DNA of 49,708 bases from a virus, in IMG/VR virus record IMGVR_UViG_3300042474_000476, positions 1 to 49,708 of that record; one strand, 5' to 3'. Every line of letters starts with the position of its first letter. The stretch's first letter is position 1. The notes under the pieces were generated by a model. The model ran no database searches, had not been told where the DNA came from, and saw only the letters and a list, made by a program, of their open reading frames with translations. This document shows, in pieces, positions 7,870 through 16,226 of the stretch. The position numbers and the translations under genes are program-made.

Positions 7870-9058
7870 ATCCCATTGCCTTGGCTATTTCGTTGTGTGA
7901 ATCTAAGAAACTTTGTTCTCTGTATTCATCTGTAGTTTGCATCTTACGTAAGAATTCTTGGCCATTACTACCTTCACCGTTCTTAATAAATTGCACTATA
8001 CGCAAAACTTCTGCTTTAAACTTAGGTGTAAACTCATGTGAAGTTAATCTATTGATAACTAACTCTCGTGCAGGTGCTGTCATCTTACTAATGCACATGT
8101 GCCACGGATCATGCAACATATTAAAGTAAATGTGATCAAACGTCTGTGTTGAGATCCAATCGCATAGCTCTGGTAGGTAGTAGACATTCTGTATGTTCAT
8201 AGTAGTGCAGAGTTGCGTTGATATCTTGCTACTACGTATAGCAGTAAACTTGGCAATATTTGTCTGCACTTCTTCCCAATCTGCCCCATAGCGTTCATAT
8301 TCAAACCGATCATCTACGTTATCAATACTAAATGCTATTTCAACGTGTTTAAAATTACTCCATAACTCTGCAGATTCTGGGAATACTGTTCCATTAGTGT
8401 TATAATGTATCTCGATATTCTCACTAAATCCATGTTCTACTGCATAACGTAATAGATCAAAATGCTGTTCTATTAGGAATGGTTCTCCACCAGTGAACTC
8501 AAAATATTTTATATTAGGCAGTAGTGTTTTTAAGTTATCCCAAAATATTTCGCTCTCGCGCGGCCAGGCTCCGTCTTTAAGATAGGTATATGCTAAATGT
8601 GTTTTTCTATCCACTAACTCAGGAATATAATCTATTTCTTCCTTGGCCCATTTGCTACTAGACCACGACCCACAGATACGACATTTAAGATTGCAAATAT
8701 TGCCCAATTTTAGATCAATAAACCATAGTTGATTAGGGTCGATATTTGTCCAATCAACTCTATCATAATATTCCTTTAGTCTAATGCGACTGTTCATGCG
8801 TTTACTTACTCGCCCAGCAGCTTCTTCATCCCAACAACGACTACATGTTTCTGGCTTACCGCCCGCGAGGAATTCTTTACGTAGGCCCTGCATATACCCA
8901 CTGTGATAAATTTCTTCTAGAGTATTTTCTTTGAGGTTATATTTTCCACCATCTGTTCGCATGATTTCATCCTTGGCTAAACAACAAGGACGAGCCGTGC
9001 CTATAGGACTGGTTTCGATACTAACCCACGGTAGCATACATATTTTCTCAGGCAACAT
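7856..9058 (-). CDS. Radical SAM protein with N-terminal twitch/SPASM-like Cys module (array member 5)
   Basis: Radical SAM enzyme of 400 aa. The cluster site is CNLKCRIC (122-129), preceded by DLKLGN, and the SAM-contact motif is FTGGEPFL. The N-terminal auxiliary module has CMLPW (Cys7), a CC pair (25-26), a LEEIYHSGYMQGLRKEF helix, and CSRC (72-75). This helix-then-CxxC order is the same as in SPASM domains (W/Y-x-S...R...CxxC). The following text is the usual partial barrel, including a YNTNGT strand typical of the family. It overlaps neighbours by 11 and 14 bases. Of the six it is the most canonical, so catalysis is likely intact. The substrate is not predictable. Confidence 0.92.
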   Translation of the reverse strand: MLPEKICMLPWVSIETSPIGTARPCCLAKDEIMRTDGGKYNLKENTLEEIYHSGYMQGLRKEFLAGGKPETCSRCWDEEAAGRVSKRMNSRIRLKEYYDRVDWTNIDPNQLWFIDLKLGNICNLKCRICGSWSSSKWAKEEIDYIPELVDRKTHLAYTYLKDGAWPRESEIFWDNLKTLLPNIKYFEFTGGEPFLIEQHFDLLRYAVEHGFSENIEIHYNTNGTVFPESAELWSNFKHVEIAFSIDNVDDRFEYERYGADWEEVQTNIAKFTAIRSSKISTQLCTTMNIQNVYYLPELCDWISTQTFDHIYFNMLHDPWHMCISKMTAPARELVINRLTSHEFTPKFKAEVLRIVQFIKNGEGSNGQEFLRKMQTTDEYREQSFLDSHNEIAKAMGYGKT

Positions 9059-10361
9059 AACTTCTTAAATCCTTATACTCTGTAAACACATCCTCAAATC
9101 GTTCTTTTCTATATGCATCATGTATGTCATTTACTCTGAAGAATTCTTGGAGCAAATGGCTATTATCATTAGCATTCATAAAGTGTAGCATACCTTCGTA
9201 TCCGCTAGTAGCACGCTGTAAATGATCTTGCGGGCGCAACCATTCAATGTGCTTTTGAACTTTAGCTGTTACTGATTCTTTATATTCTGCAGGTAATGTA
9301 TCAATGCGATCGCGTTCAGGTCCTTGTAGAATATTGATATTCCAATCCTGTGCTTTTAAATATCCTTGATCAACCCAAGCACGGTGAAAATCTGTTACAT
9401 GATCAGCATTATAAAGACTCACTGTACTACTAACATAGAAATCAGTGTTAGGACATGCTGTTAACATATCTTCACGATTGCGTTCAATTTGATCCCACTT
9501 GGTTCCTTTGCGTATATATTCTGCTCTAGATCCCATGCCATCAAGGCTAGCACCAATACTGACATTTTTAAATAACTTCCAATAATCAAGAACATTGTCA
9601 TCTTTTAATGTTAACCTACTAAAGTTAGTATTGTAAATCAATTTAACATTAAACATTTCACGCTTAACAAGTTCTTTAAGTATACGATAATGTTCTTCCA
9701 TCATCATTGGCTCACCACCCGCAAAGTAAACCTGCTCTAAGTATGGTATATGAGGTACTAATTGTTCCCACATATCTGTTTCTGTGCGACCGGCAAACAT
9801 GATTTTAGGATAGTTACGTTTACCGTATAGTTCTTCTTCTTCAGTATACCAACTGCTACTAAACCAGCCGCCGCAGGTACGACAAGTAAAGTTACACAAG
9901 TTACTAAAACGTATATCATAGTAACGTAATTTAAAATCTTCAAAGGTTCCATCTGATTTAGTCTGATCTACGATAGTAATATGCTGCCCAAAGTTTTTAT
10001 TGGTGCTATTACGCATGCTGATAAATCCATTAGCTTCTTGTTCGTAACATTTACTACATTCTTTACAAGGTTGGTCTTCTAACATGTTTTTACGCATAGT
10101 TTTATAAGCATCTTGATTCCAAACAGATTCCATTGTATCTTGTTTGAAATTACCAATAGGATACTTATCATCGCCGAGACAGCAAGGATATGCGCGACCA
10201 TCAGGAAAGGCATGCATGTGTATCCAAGGTATCATGCAGAATACACCACTACGAGTCAACCGATCCAATTGATCAGATCTTAGCTTGCTTTCTTCAATAT
10301 AAACTGGTTTACGATCATTATAATTATAATTTTCGTAATAATCTTTTTCTTTATTACTCAT
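9048..10361 (-). CDS. Radical SAM protein with N-terminal twitch/SPASM-like Cys module (array member 4)
   Basis: Radical SAM enzyme of 437 aa with a 40-residue hydrophilic, tyrosine-rich N-terminal extension. The auxiliary module reads CMIPW (Cys42), CC (60-61), GNFKQDTMESVW, and CKECSKC (99, 102, 105), a full SPASM-like order with one more cysteine than its neighbours. The radical SAM site is CNFTCRTC (156-163) and the SAM motif is YFAGGEPMM. The ASLDG strand typical of SPASM-type peptide and sugar enzymes is present (GASLDGMGS). It begins with an ATGA overlap with member 3 and its end overlaps member 5 by 11 bases. Target unknown. Confidence 0.92.
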   Translation of the reverse strand: MSNKEKDYYENYNYNDRKPVYIEESKLRSDQLDRLTRSGVFCMIPWIHMHAFPDGRAYPCCLGDDKYPIGNFKQDTMESVWNQDAYKTMRKNMLEDQPCKECSKCYEQEANGFISMRNSTNKNFGQHITIVDQTKSDGTFEDFKLRYYDIRFSNLCNFTCRTCGGWFSSSWYTEEEELYGKRNYPKIMFAGRTETDMWEQLVPHIPYLEQVYFAGGEPMMMEEHYRILKELVKREMFNVKLIYNTNFSRLTLKDDNVLDYWKLFKNVSIGASLDGMGSRAEYIRKGTKWDQIERNREDMLTACPNTDFYVSSTVSLYNADHVTDFHRAWVDQGYLKAQDWNINILQGPERDRIDTLPAEYKESVTAKVQKHIEWLRPQDHLQRATSGYEGMLHFMNANDNSHLLQEFFRVNDIHDAYRKERFEDVFTEYKDLRSYVA

Positions 10362-11719
10362 AGAGTATCATACCACTCAGCTAATTGTGGGAACGTAGCT
10401 CTAAAGTCTTTACCTCTACGTTGATCATACTGCTCGTAAAAGTTCTTAAAGTCACGTTGTAATACCTGTAATGCTTGAGAATCTTGTTCAGGCTCATGTA
10501 GGTATTCAATCAATCTACTCAATTGATTTAATTCAAACTCATGACAGAATACATCATCAGCCATAATACCGTAAGCAAACGCTAACTCATCAGCATATTG
10601 CTCACGTACTACCAATGGTAATACTAAGACACTTTGAAAGCTAGGAAAACGTAAGATATTTAGACTAAAGTTAATACTGTCACGACCATATTTACGTTTA
10701 AGATTAACGATACTAATCAAGAATTCTCTGAGACTCAATAAGCATAAGGCATTTATAGTACACATAACATGAAGGCCACGCAGTTTGCCGCTATCCAATA
10801 GATATACCACATTACTGCACCATTGATCCCAATCCAGGCCATCACGTATATAAATCGCGTGTCGGCCAATACTTTCATTGCTGGTATATAAATCCAGTTC
10901 AATACCTTCCGTAGCATCTAATAACCTTTCTAATTTATCTTGTTCAAATCCTAAGTTGCTGTTTATAGCAAGCCGCGTAGCACTCTTGTCACGATTAGCT
11001 TGGAACCAATCAATCAGTCTCCAGGTATAACCAGACATGAGTGGCTCACCACCTGTGATCCTTAGTTCTTTCAGCGTTTTGTGGAGGTCTGTTTCCCACC
11101 ACTTGAAGAAGGCTTCCACATAGGGATTAACATCATTGATAGTATACAACTGACTACTATCGTGCTCATGAGTGAAATGATTCCTACCATCCGAAACCAA
11201 ATTGGTATATCCGCCATTACGCCGGATGTCTTTAACCCAAGTACTACTAAAAGCTGGATTACAATAGCTACAAGCGAACTGGCAAGTGCGATCGAAAGCA
11301 ATCTCCAGGGTCTGTAGGTTAATGTCTTGTTCTGCGTTAGTATTGAAAGCTTCATCTAAGTCTCCATCATCATATATAACTGTTTTATAAACACGGTCGC
11401 TAATAATCTCATCAGATGCGTCCTCTTGATCTGCTATGTCTTCTATCTTCCAGCAGTAGGAACACCCTTCTGGACGTTCACCCTGTTGCATCATACGACG
11501 TTCTTTTTTCTTCTGAGGCGTATTGTGTAAGGCTTTAGGATTAGTTTTAATTGCTTCTACATCAATAGCGTGCGGTAGTGGATGGTGACAGCTGGTAGTC
11601 TGTCCACTGCCTAACCATATAGTAGCGTTGTACCATTTAGCCGCACAGAAACTAGCAGACTTGATATCAATCACTCTACGTTTGTATTGTACGTCTGACT
11701 CGTTAGCTATTTTCGGCAT
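10358..11719 (-). CDS. Radical SAM protein with variant N-terminal module (array member 3, type B)
   Basis: Radical SAM enzyme of 453 aa. Cluster site CQFACSYC (146-153), SAM motif LRITGGEPLM. Its N-terminal module differs from members 1, 4, 5 and 6: CAAKW (Cys25) is followed by SCHHP (Cys44) instead of a CC pair, then NPKALHNT, KKERRMM, GERPEGCSYCWKIED (CxxC at 86-89). The same set is found in member 2, so this is a distinct subfamily. One auxiliary-cluster ligand may be a histidine, or the module may not hold a full cluster. The start overlaps member 2 by 17 bases and the end makes an ATGA overlap with member 4. A paralogous origin with member 2 is clear. Activity is likely, substrate unknown. 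Confidence 0.92.
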   Translation of the reverse strand: MPKIANESDVQYKRRVIDIKSASFCAAKWYNATIWLGSGQTTSCHHPLPHAIDVEAIKTNPKALHNTPQKKKERRMMQQGERPEGCSYCWKIEDIADQEDASDEIISDRVYKTVIYDDGDLDEAFNTNAEQDINLQTLEIAFDRTCQFACSYCNPAFSSTWVKDIRRNGGYTNLVSDGRNHFTHEHDSSQLYTINDVNPYVEAFFKWWETDLHKTLKELRITGGEPLMSGYTWRLIDWFQANRDKSATRLAINSNLGFEQDKLERLLDATEGIELDLYTSNESIGRHAIYIRDGLDWDQWCSNVVYLLDSGKLRGLHVMCTINALCLLSLREFLISIVNLKRKYGRDSINFSLNILRFPSFQSVLVLPLVVREQYADELAFAYGIMADDVFCHEFELNQLSRLIEYLHEPEQDSQALQVLQRDFKNFYEQYDQRRGKDFRATFPQLAEWYDTL

Positions 11720-13097
11720 GCCATTTACACTCTTGCCAGAATTCTTTCATCTGTGGAAACGTCTGTTCAAAACTTAATCCACGACGTTGATCATATTCGT
11801 GAAAGAAACGATAAAAATCAGCACGTGTATCGTGTAGATACTTTTCACCTAGTTTTTTACCTTTCTTCATCCAGTCAACATCACGCTCTAATCGTTGTAT
11901 CTCATAATCTTTAAATCCATCAAATCTATCACTGTCCTCATCTAAGCGATTTAACTTCATCCATTTGGCTACATTTTCTAATATCCGCACATAGCTCTCT
12001 GGCAGGATCTGCAGGCTTTGCCAGCTGGGTGTTCTCAACACAGGAGTATCAAACCAAACACGTTGATAGGTTGTGCTGTATAGCCTACGCAACTCTAAGA
12101 TGTGTTCTAATAGACGTTGTAGTCCTAAGATACTAAGATTATTCATTGTGATGATATAGGTCAAACTGTTACGATCTGGGACCTGTGTTAGATAACGATG
12201 CACGTAGGCTTGGTTGCGTTGGAATTCTAGTCCGTCACGTATGTATTCAGCATGTTCAGCGATACCGGTGTCTAAACTCACATACTGCATGAAATGTTCT
12301 ATCTTTGTACCTGTGCATAAGTCTTTGACTTTAGCAAGATACTTTGCAAATAATTCTTCTGGCACACTGAAGTTACTCGTGACGTCTACATGTAGATCAC
12401 TCTTAGGACTAGCCAGGATATAGTCAAACACGCGATGTGTGTTCTTATCCATTAGAGGTTCACCACCAGTCATGCGGAAGTGTTTAAGACTACCATATAA
12501 GTCAGGCCACCAACGCCAAAATGCTTCTACATAGGGATTGTTCTCACGTACAGGAATAGGTTGGCGACGTCCTTTAAAGTGCATAGGATCATTGTGTGGG
12601 CTCTTTGTAGGATATGCTCCCCAACGTTCCATGTCTTTGCCCCATTCAGTTGAGAACTGCGGACTACAATAACTACAGGCTAGATTACAGCCGTGACTAA
12701 AATTTACTTCAACATAACTAGGAGTAACATCGGCATCCCATGGTTGATCGACTATGTTGTTGTAATGTTCTGCTGCCCAAGGTTCACCACTGCGGTAATG
12801 ACGATCGCTTAGATGCCCGGCATCTTCCATGGTCCAGCAGTAGTTACATTCTTTAGGACGTTCGCCTGCCAGCATCTTCTTGCGTTGTTCTTTCTTATAT
12901 GCTGTGTTATGCAAGGCACTAGGATGGAACTCTAACGGTTGCGCATCAATCTCATGTAGTGGAGGATGGTAACAGCTATTGTTAAGTCCTGTGGGTAAAT
13001 GTAGGCTTACCTGTTGCCATTTAGCCAGACAAAGACTATGTCCTAACTTATCCTTCATCTCTTCTGCCGCTGTCATAAATTTACTTTTAGTTGTCAT
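11703..13097 (-). CDS. Radical SAM protein with variant N-terminal module (array member 2, type B)
   Basis: Radical SAM enzyme of 464 aa, closest in this window to member 3. Cluster site CNLACSYC (137-144), SAM motif FRMTGGEPLM. The N-terminal module has CLAKW (Cys23), SCYHPPLHEID (Cys42), HPSALHNT, KKEQRKKM and GERPKECNYCW (84-87). Both type-B proteins also share NPYVEAFxxWW just before the GGEP strand and FxxxYDQRRG near the C-terminus (FHEYDQRRG). The shared C-terminal signature suggests a common partner or substrate class. It begins with an ATGA overlap with member 1. Catalytic residues are present, and no truncation or frameshift is seen. Confidence 0.92.
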   Translation of the reverse strand: MTTKSKFMTAAEEMKDKLGHSLCLAKWQQVSLHLPTGLNNSCYHPPLHEIDAQPLEFHPSALHNTAYKKEQRKKMLAGERPKECNYCWTMEDAGHLSDRHYRSGEPWAAEHYNNIVDQPWDADVTPSYVEVNFSHGCNLACSYCSPQFSTEWGKDMERWGAYPTKSPHNDPMHFKGRRQPIPVRENNPYVEAFWRWWPDLYGSLKHFRMTGGEPLMDKNTHRVFDYILASPKSDLHVDVTSNFSVPEELFAKYLAKVKDLCTGTKIEHFMQYVSLDTGIAEHAEYIRDGLEFQRNQAYVHRYLTQVPDRNSLTYIITMNNLSILGLQRLLEHILELRRLYSTTYQRVWFDTPVLRTPSWQSLQILPESYVRILENVAKWMKLNRLDEDSDRFDGFKDYEIQRLERDVDWMKKGKKLGEKYLHDTRADFYRFFHEYDQRRGLSFEQTFPQMKEFWQECKWHAENS

Positions 13098-14170
13098 AGA
13101 TTTTTAAATACCTGGGTTAATGCTTCTTTTTTAAATGGTAATACATCAAATAATTTTTCATTCCTAATATTATCTAAAAGTAATGTATGTAATACAGTAT
13201 CCTTAAAGAATTCTTTGTTTACATTATTATTAATTTGTGATCTCATAAAATTAATTTTGCTTTTATCATCATAAAGTTTATCTATTTTATCAATACATGC
13301 TAGTGCTTGATCTTTTAAACTATCTGGTATTACAGATAAACTTAAATAATCTGGAAAATATAAATCTGTTAATGTTACATTAAATCCTAAAAAATATTCT
13401 AGCAATTCATCAAGAAACCAAATATTTAAAATACTCACAGTTGTTGTAATTTGTATGCTTAGATTTGTATTAGAATTTTGATATTCTTTTAGTTTTATAA
13501 AATTCTTTTCAACTGTTTGCCAATCTGCACCTGATCTGATTAAATTAAACTTTTCACCTACAGCATCAATGCTTGACATTACTGTTACACGTTTAAAATG
13601 TTTCCATATATCTAGAATATCTTTATCTTTAAATTTTAATGTAGTCAGATTAGAATTATATGATAATGATATATTTTTACTGTACTCTAGACTAATTAAT
13701 TCTTCTAATAATTCCCATTGTTCAACATTAATAAACGGTTCACCACCAGTGTAGTATATACTTTGCACGATAGGAGACAATATATAATTTTTATAATTTA
13801 CGATATCTTGTTGTTTAATAGGTATAGTATGTCCTAATTCTATAGCCCATTGGCTGCTGTTATCTGGACAACAGGTCCTACATTTTATATTACATAGATT
13901 AGAATTCCGTACATCAATAAATTGATATCCTAGTGCATCTGTTTTCATACTGTTAAATTGTTGTCTATAACTATTTGATCCTCTAGCTTCTGCATCTATA
14001 CACTTATTACACACACCGGGCGCAGATCCTGTTCTTATATCTGCAAATGGATCATCCCCTATATCAGCGATAGGTTTTCTATAAGAATAATCTATTAGAC
14101 AACAAGGTGCTATTGTTCCATTCTGATAGAATGTCACTCCATGATCGATAGCCGCGCATGTCCAGGTCAT
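13094..14170 (-). CDS. Radical SAM protein, AT-rich and shortest (array member 1)
   Basis: Radical SAM enzyme of 358 aa. The cluster site is CNIKCRTC (93-100), followed by an extra Cys at 101, and the SAM motif is YYTGGEPFI. The N-terminal module is compact: Cys5 (TCAAID, without the usual PW), CC at 23-24, and CNKC at 54-57. A YNSNLT strand and a SSIDAVG strand follow, as in SPASM-type enzymes. The gene is clearly richer in A and T than its neighbours (for example 11 G/C in bases 13141-13200 against 25 in 12481-12540) and uses many AAA, AAT and TTA codons, suggesting separate acquisition. It is the first of the six in transcription order, with ATGA junctions at both ends. Confidence 0.9.
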   Translation of the reverse strand: MTWTCAAIDHGVTFYQNGTIAPCCLIDYSYRKPIADIGDDPFADIRTGSAPGVCNKCIDAEARGSNSYRQQFNSMKTDALGYQFIDVRNSNLCNIKCRTCCPDNSSQWAIELGHTIPIKQQDIVNYKNYILSPIVQSIYYTGGEPFINVEQWELLEELISLEYSKNISLSYNSNLTTLKFKDKDILDIWKHFKRVTVMSSIDAVGEKFNLIRSGADWQTVEKNFIKLKEYQNSNTNLSIQITTTVSILNIWFLDELLEYFLGFNVTLTDLYFPDYLSLSVIPDSLKDQALACIDKIDKLYDDKSKINFMRSQINNNVNKEFFKDTVLHTLLLDNIRNEKLFDVLPFKKEALTQVFKNL

Positions 14171-15066
14171 TCTCTTTCCATTATTCCTTTATTCTTAAAT
14201 ATACTCTTGTAGTGGTGCTTAAAGAAACGACTTTCTTCTGGGTCCATATCTACGATAGGCAGGCTTAGTTTTTGTCTTAGTTGATTCCCAATACTGGTGC
14301 AATGATCTGGTGTATCATTCTCAAACTCTTTCCATAATTCTGCTAAGGCATCAAAGTCCTGCACTTGTCGATAATCCCATTCTTTATTTAACATGGTCAT
14401 CCATGTGCCTAAGCGTGCACCATATATTGACCAAAAACCATTATCGACATCTGCACCAACTGTTTGCCAAATACATAGATGATCATAGTTACGATTGTGT
14501 ACTTTAACTTCAAAATCTACAAGTCCTGGACGCTTGCCACGATCTAAACACATCTTTACACCTTCACGGAATCCTGCTCGCCATGCTTGGAATGGTGTGG
14601 CATTGGGATATGTAGTTGAATAGCAATCGTGCATGGCCCAATAGTTGGGATAAAAACAAAACTCTACGTCATTGGCTTCAGTTCCATCTGTATTCTCATG
14701 TGTACGCATAGCATAGACAAATTCTTTAGTCCAGCAACTTAATCCGCCATTGCCATACATCAATCCATTGGCGTGATTACGTGCCTTCCAGCGGAACACT
14801 TTATTTTTAGAGTCTTTGTCTAACTTTAACTGTAGATTAAAGAATTCAGCGTCCGGTATGTTATCACCATCAATCAATACAAAGCGATCAGTAGTGCTAG
14901 CATCTGCGGCAGCTTTGTGTGCTGCATCGCTACCTTTGACTCCGTCTACTCGCTGGGCCCACGGTACTATATTTTGGATCTTAATCCAAGTCTCTTCTTT
15001 ACGAGGTTCGTCATAGCTAAGATAGATGCAGTCTAGATCTGCTATATCAATTATTTCTTTTGTCAT
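14167..15066 (-). CDS. Glycosyltransferase-like protein with DGDN motif (299 aa)
   Basis: Probable nucleotide-sugar-binding, GT-A-like protein. Residues about 11-18 (LDCIYLSY) form a first beta strand, HKAAADAST (50-58) a helix, and FVLIDGDNIP (62-71) a strand ending in DGD, the place where GT-A enzymes carry the metal-binding DxD. RNHANGLMYGNGG (about 97-109) is shared with the 433-aa protein at 829-2130. WRAGFREGVKM (about 172-182) also has a counterpart there (WRTAFREVIKL). No membrane segment is seen. It sits directly upstream of the six radical SAM genes, overlapping the first by an ATGA and the 120-aa gene by 20 bases. Transfer of a sugar to a phage or host glycan is inferred; the family is not precisely identified. 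Confidence 0.7.
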   Translation of the reverse strand: MTKEIIDIADLDCIYLSYDEPRKEETWIKIQNIVPWAQRVDGVKGSDAAHKAAADASTTDRFVLIDGDNIPDAEFFNLQLKLDKDSKNKVFRWKARNHANGLMYGNGGLSCWTKEFVYAMRTHENTDGTEANDVEFCFYPNYWAMHDCYSTTYPNATPFQAWRAGFREGVKMCLDRGKRPGLVDFEVKVHNRNYDHLCIWQTVGADVDNGFWSIYGARLGTWMTMLNKEWDYRQVQDFDALAELWKEFENDTPDHCTSIGNQLRQKLSLPIVDMDPEESRFFKHHYKSIFKNKGIMERE

Positions 15067-15409
15067 AATATCCTACATCTGTATATTTCTCGCCCGGCTC
15101 AACAACGATTCCAGCATGATTCTTTACTATTTTAACACCTTTTGTGCTAAGAGTCAAACTAAAATAATAATTATAAGTTGGTTTCCTTTCAACTATCTGT
15201 CCTTTTTCTACCCATAACCACTGGCATTCTAAAGTTTGATATTCTATTTTGGTTATTGGTACCCAATTTTCATTATTTTCCGGAAAAGTATTTGCCATGG
15301 TATATAAAATCTTGCCCGTATCATCGTAATAAGCACGATATTCTTCATTTACTATTATAGGACTAATACTTTGAAATGCTTTAATAAATTCTATCTCAGT
15401 CTGATTCAT
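15047..15409 (-). CDS. Unrecognised 120-aa protein with EYRAYYDDTGKI motif
   Basis: A small soluble protein without recognised catalytic residues. An N-terminal helix (IEFIKAFQSI) is followed by EYRAYYDDTGKILYTM (about 23-38) and a WVPITKIEYQTLECQWLWVEKGQIV segment (45-69), then a beta-rich C-terminal part (YYFSLTLSTKGVKIV). The R-Y-YDDxGKI...I...Y...VxxGxIV arrangement is the kind seen in small phage proteins of unknown role; this is an impression, not a search result. It overlaps the upstream glycosyltransferase-like gene by 14 bases and the downstream one by 20. It may be an accessory protein of the same pathway or an unrelated phage protein. Confidence 0.65.
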   Translation of the reverse strand: MNQTEIEFIKAFQSISPIIVNEEYRAYYDDTGKILYTMANTFPENNENWVPITKIEYQTLECQWLWVEKGQIVERKPTYNYYFSLTLSTKGVKIVKNHAGIVVEPGEKYTDVGYYDKRNN

Positions 15410-16226
15410 TTACAAAATCCTTTTCATGATAGTGTACAGGATGATATTGATTAATATTGTTAATTCTTATCATTGTTCCATCATGCTCAACATTTACATG
15501 CTCAGTCCAAGGTTGACGATCGCTCCACCCTTGTATACTAGATTTCATATGTACAAAATTAAAAAAATCCAGCGTAGGAACTACACATTTTTCGATGCCA
15601 ATAATTTTAGCAGTAATAGCATAAACTACATCAGTAGTAGGTTCTTGATCGCAAAGTAACATTTCTTGTTGAATTATGTTCCAATTAGTATAGATATTTT
15701 TAGCCGTCTTAAAAAAATCAACAGCGGTTTGACTATATCGAAAATACATCATGCCGTTGTAAATATCAGGAAGATCATTTACCTCAAATAATTTTCTATA
15801 CGGAGACTTTGTCACACGCCGACCTTGATAATCTCGACAATTAAAGCTAAGGCAAACATCACGTAATCTTAATGCATGCAACCAATGCCCTATATCGCGA
15901 GTAAACAATAAATCACTTTCTAATTTGATAGTTTCTTTAAATGGAGTTAAATTCATCACTTGCCATTCATTACTAAGTTTCCATGATTGATTTTTAGCTA
16001 AATCAGTTGGCAATTCTATTACATAATCAAATATCTTGCGATGCTTATCAGTTACTTGATACAAAGTATCAGAATCAACGATAACTGCATATTGATTATC
16101 TATCTGTGTATTTTTGATATTTTTGGCCTGTTGGTATGCCAAATTCAAATAATCGACCTTAGTATTTTGTGCGATAGTTAAGAATCCAAATGGTGATTTA
16201 AATTCACGCATTTGTAGCTGTCTCAA
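15396..16226 (-). CDS. GT-A-like glycosyltransferase homologue with ESD motif (276 aa)
   Basis: Glycosyltransferase-like protein. FLTIAQNTKVDYLNLAYQQA (15-34) is the first strand and helix of a nucleotide-sugar fold; IKLESDLLFTRD (about 99-110) has the DxD-like ESD in the place expected for metal binding; YNGMMYFRYSQTA (about 156-168) resembles the FNAGVMVF-type strand of family 8-like enzymes. C-terminal histidines (HPVHYH) lie near the end. It is a paralogue of the 259-aa protein just upstream (AxNTxxxDYLxxA in both). No signal or transmembrane segment. It starts 23 bases inside that gene. Substrate and acceptor cannot be named. Glu for the first Asp of DxD is tolerated in some families, so activity is uncertain. 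Confidence 0.7.
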   Translation of the reverse strand: MRQLQMREFKSPFGFLTIAQNTKVDYLNLAYQQAKNIKNTQIDNQYAVIVDSDTLYQVTDKHRKIFDYVIELPTDLAKNQSWKLSNEWQVMNLTPFKETIKLESDLLFTRDIGHWLHALRLRDVCLSFNCRDYQGRRVTKSPYRKLFEVNDLPDIYNGMMYFRYSQTAVDFFKTAKNIYTNWNIIQQEMLLCDQEPTTDVVYAITAKIIGIEKCVVPTLDFFNFVHMKSSIQGWSDRQPWTEHVNVEHDGTMIRINNINQYHPVHYHEKDFVNESD

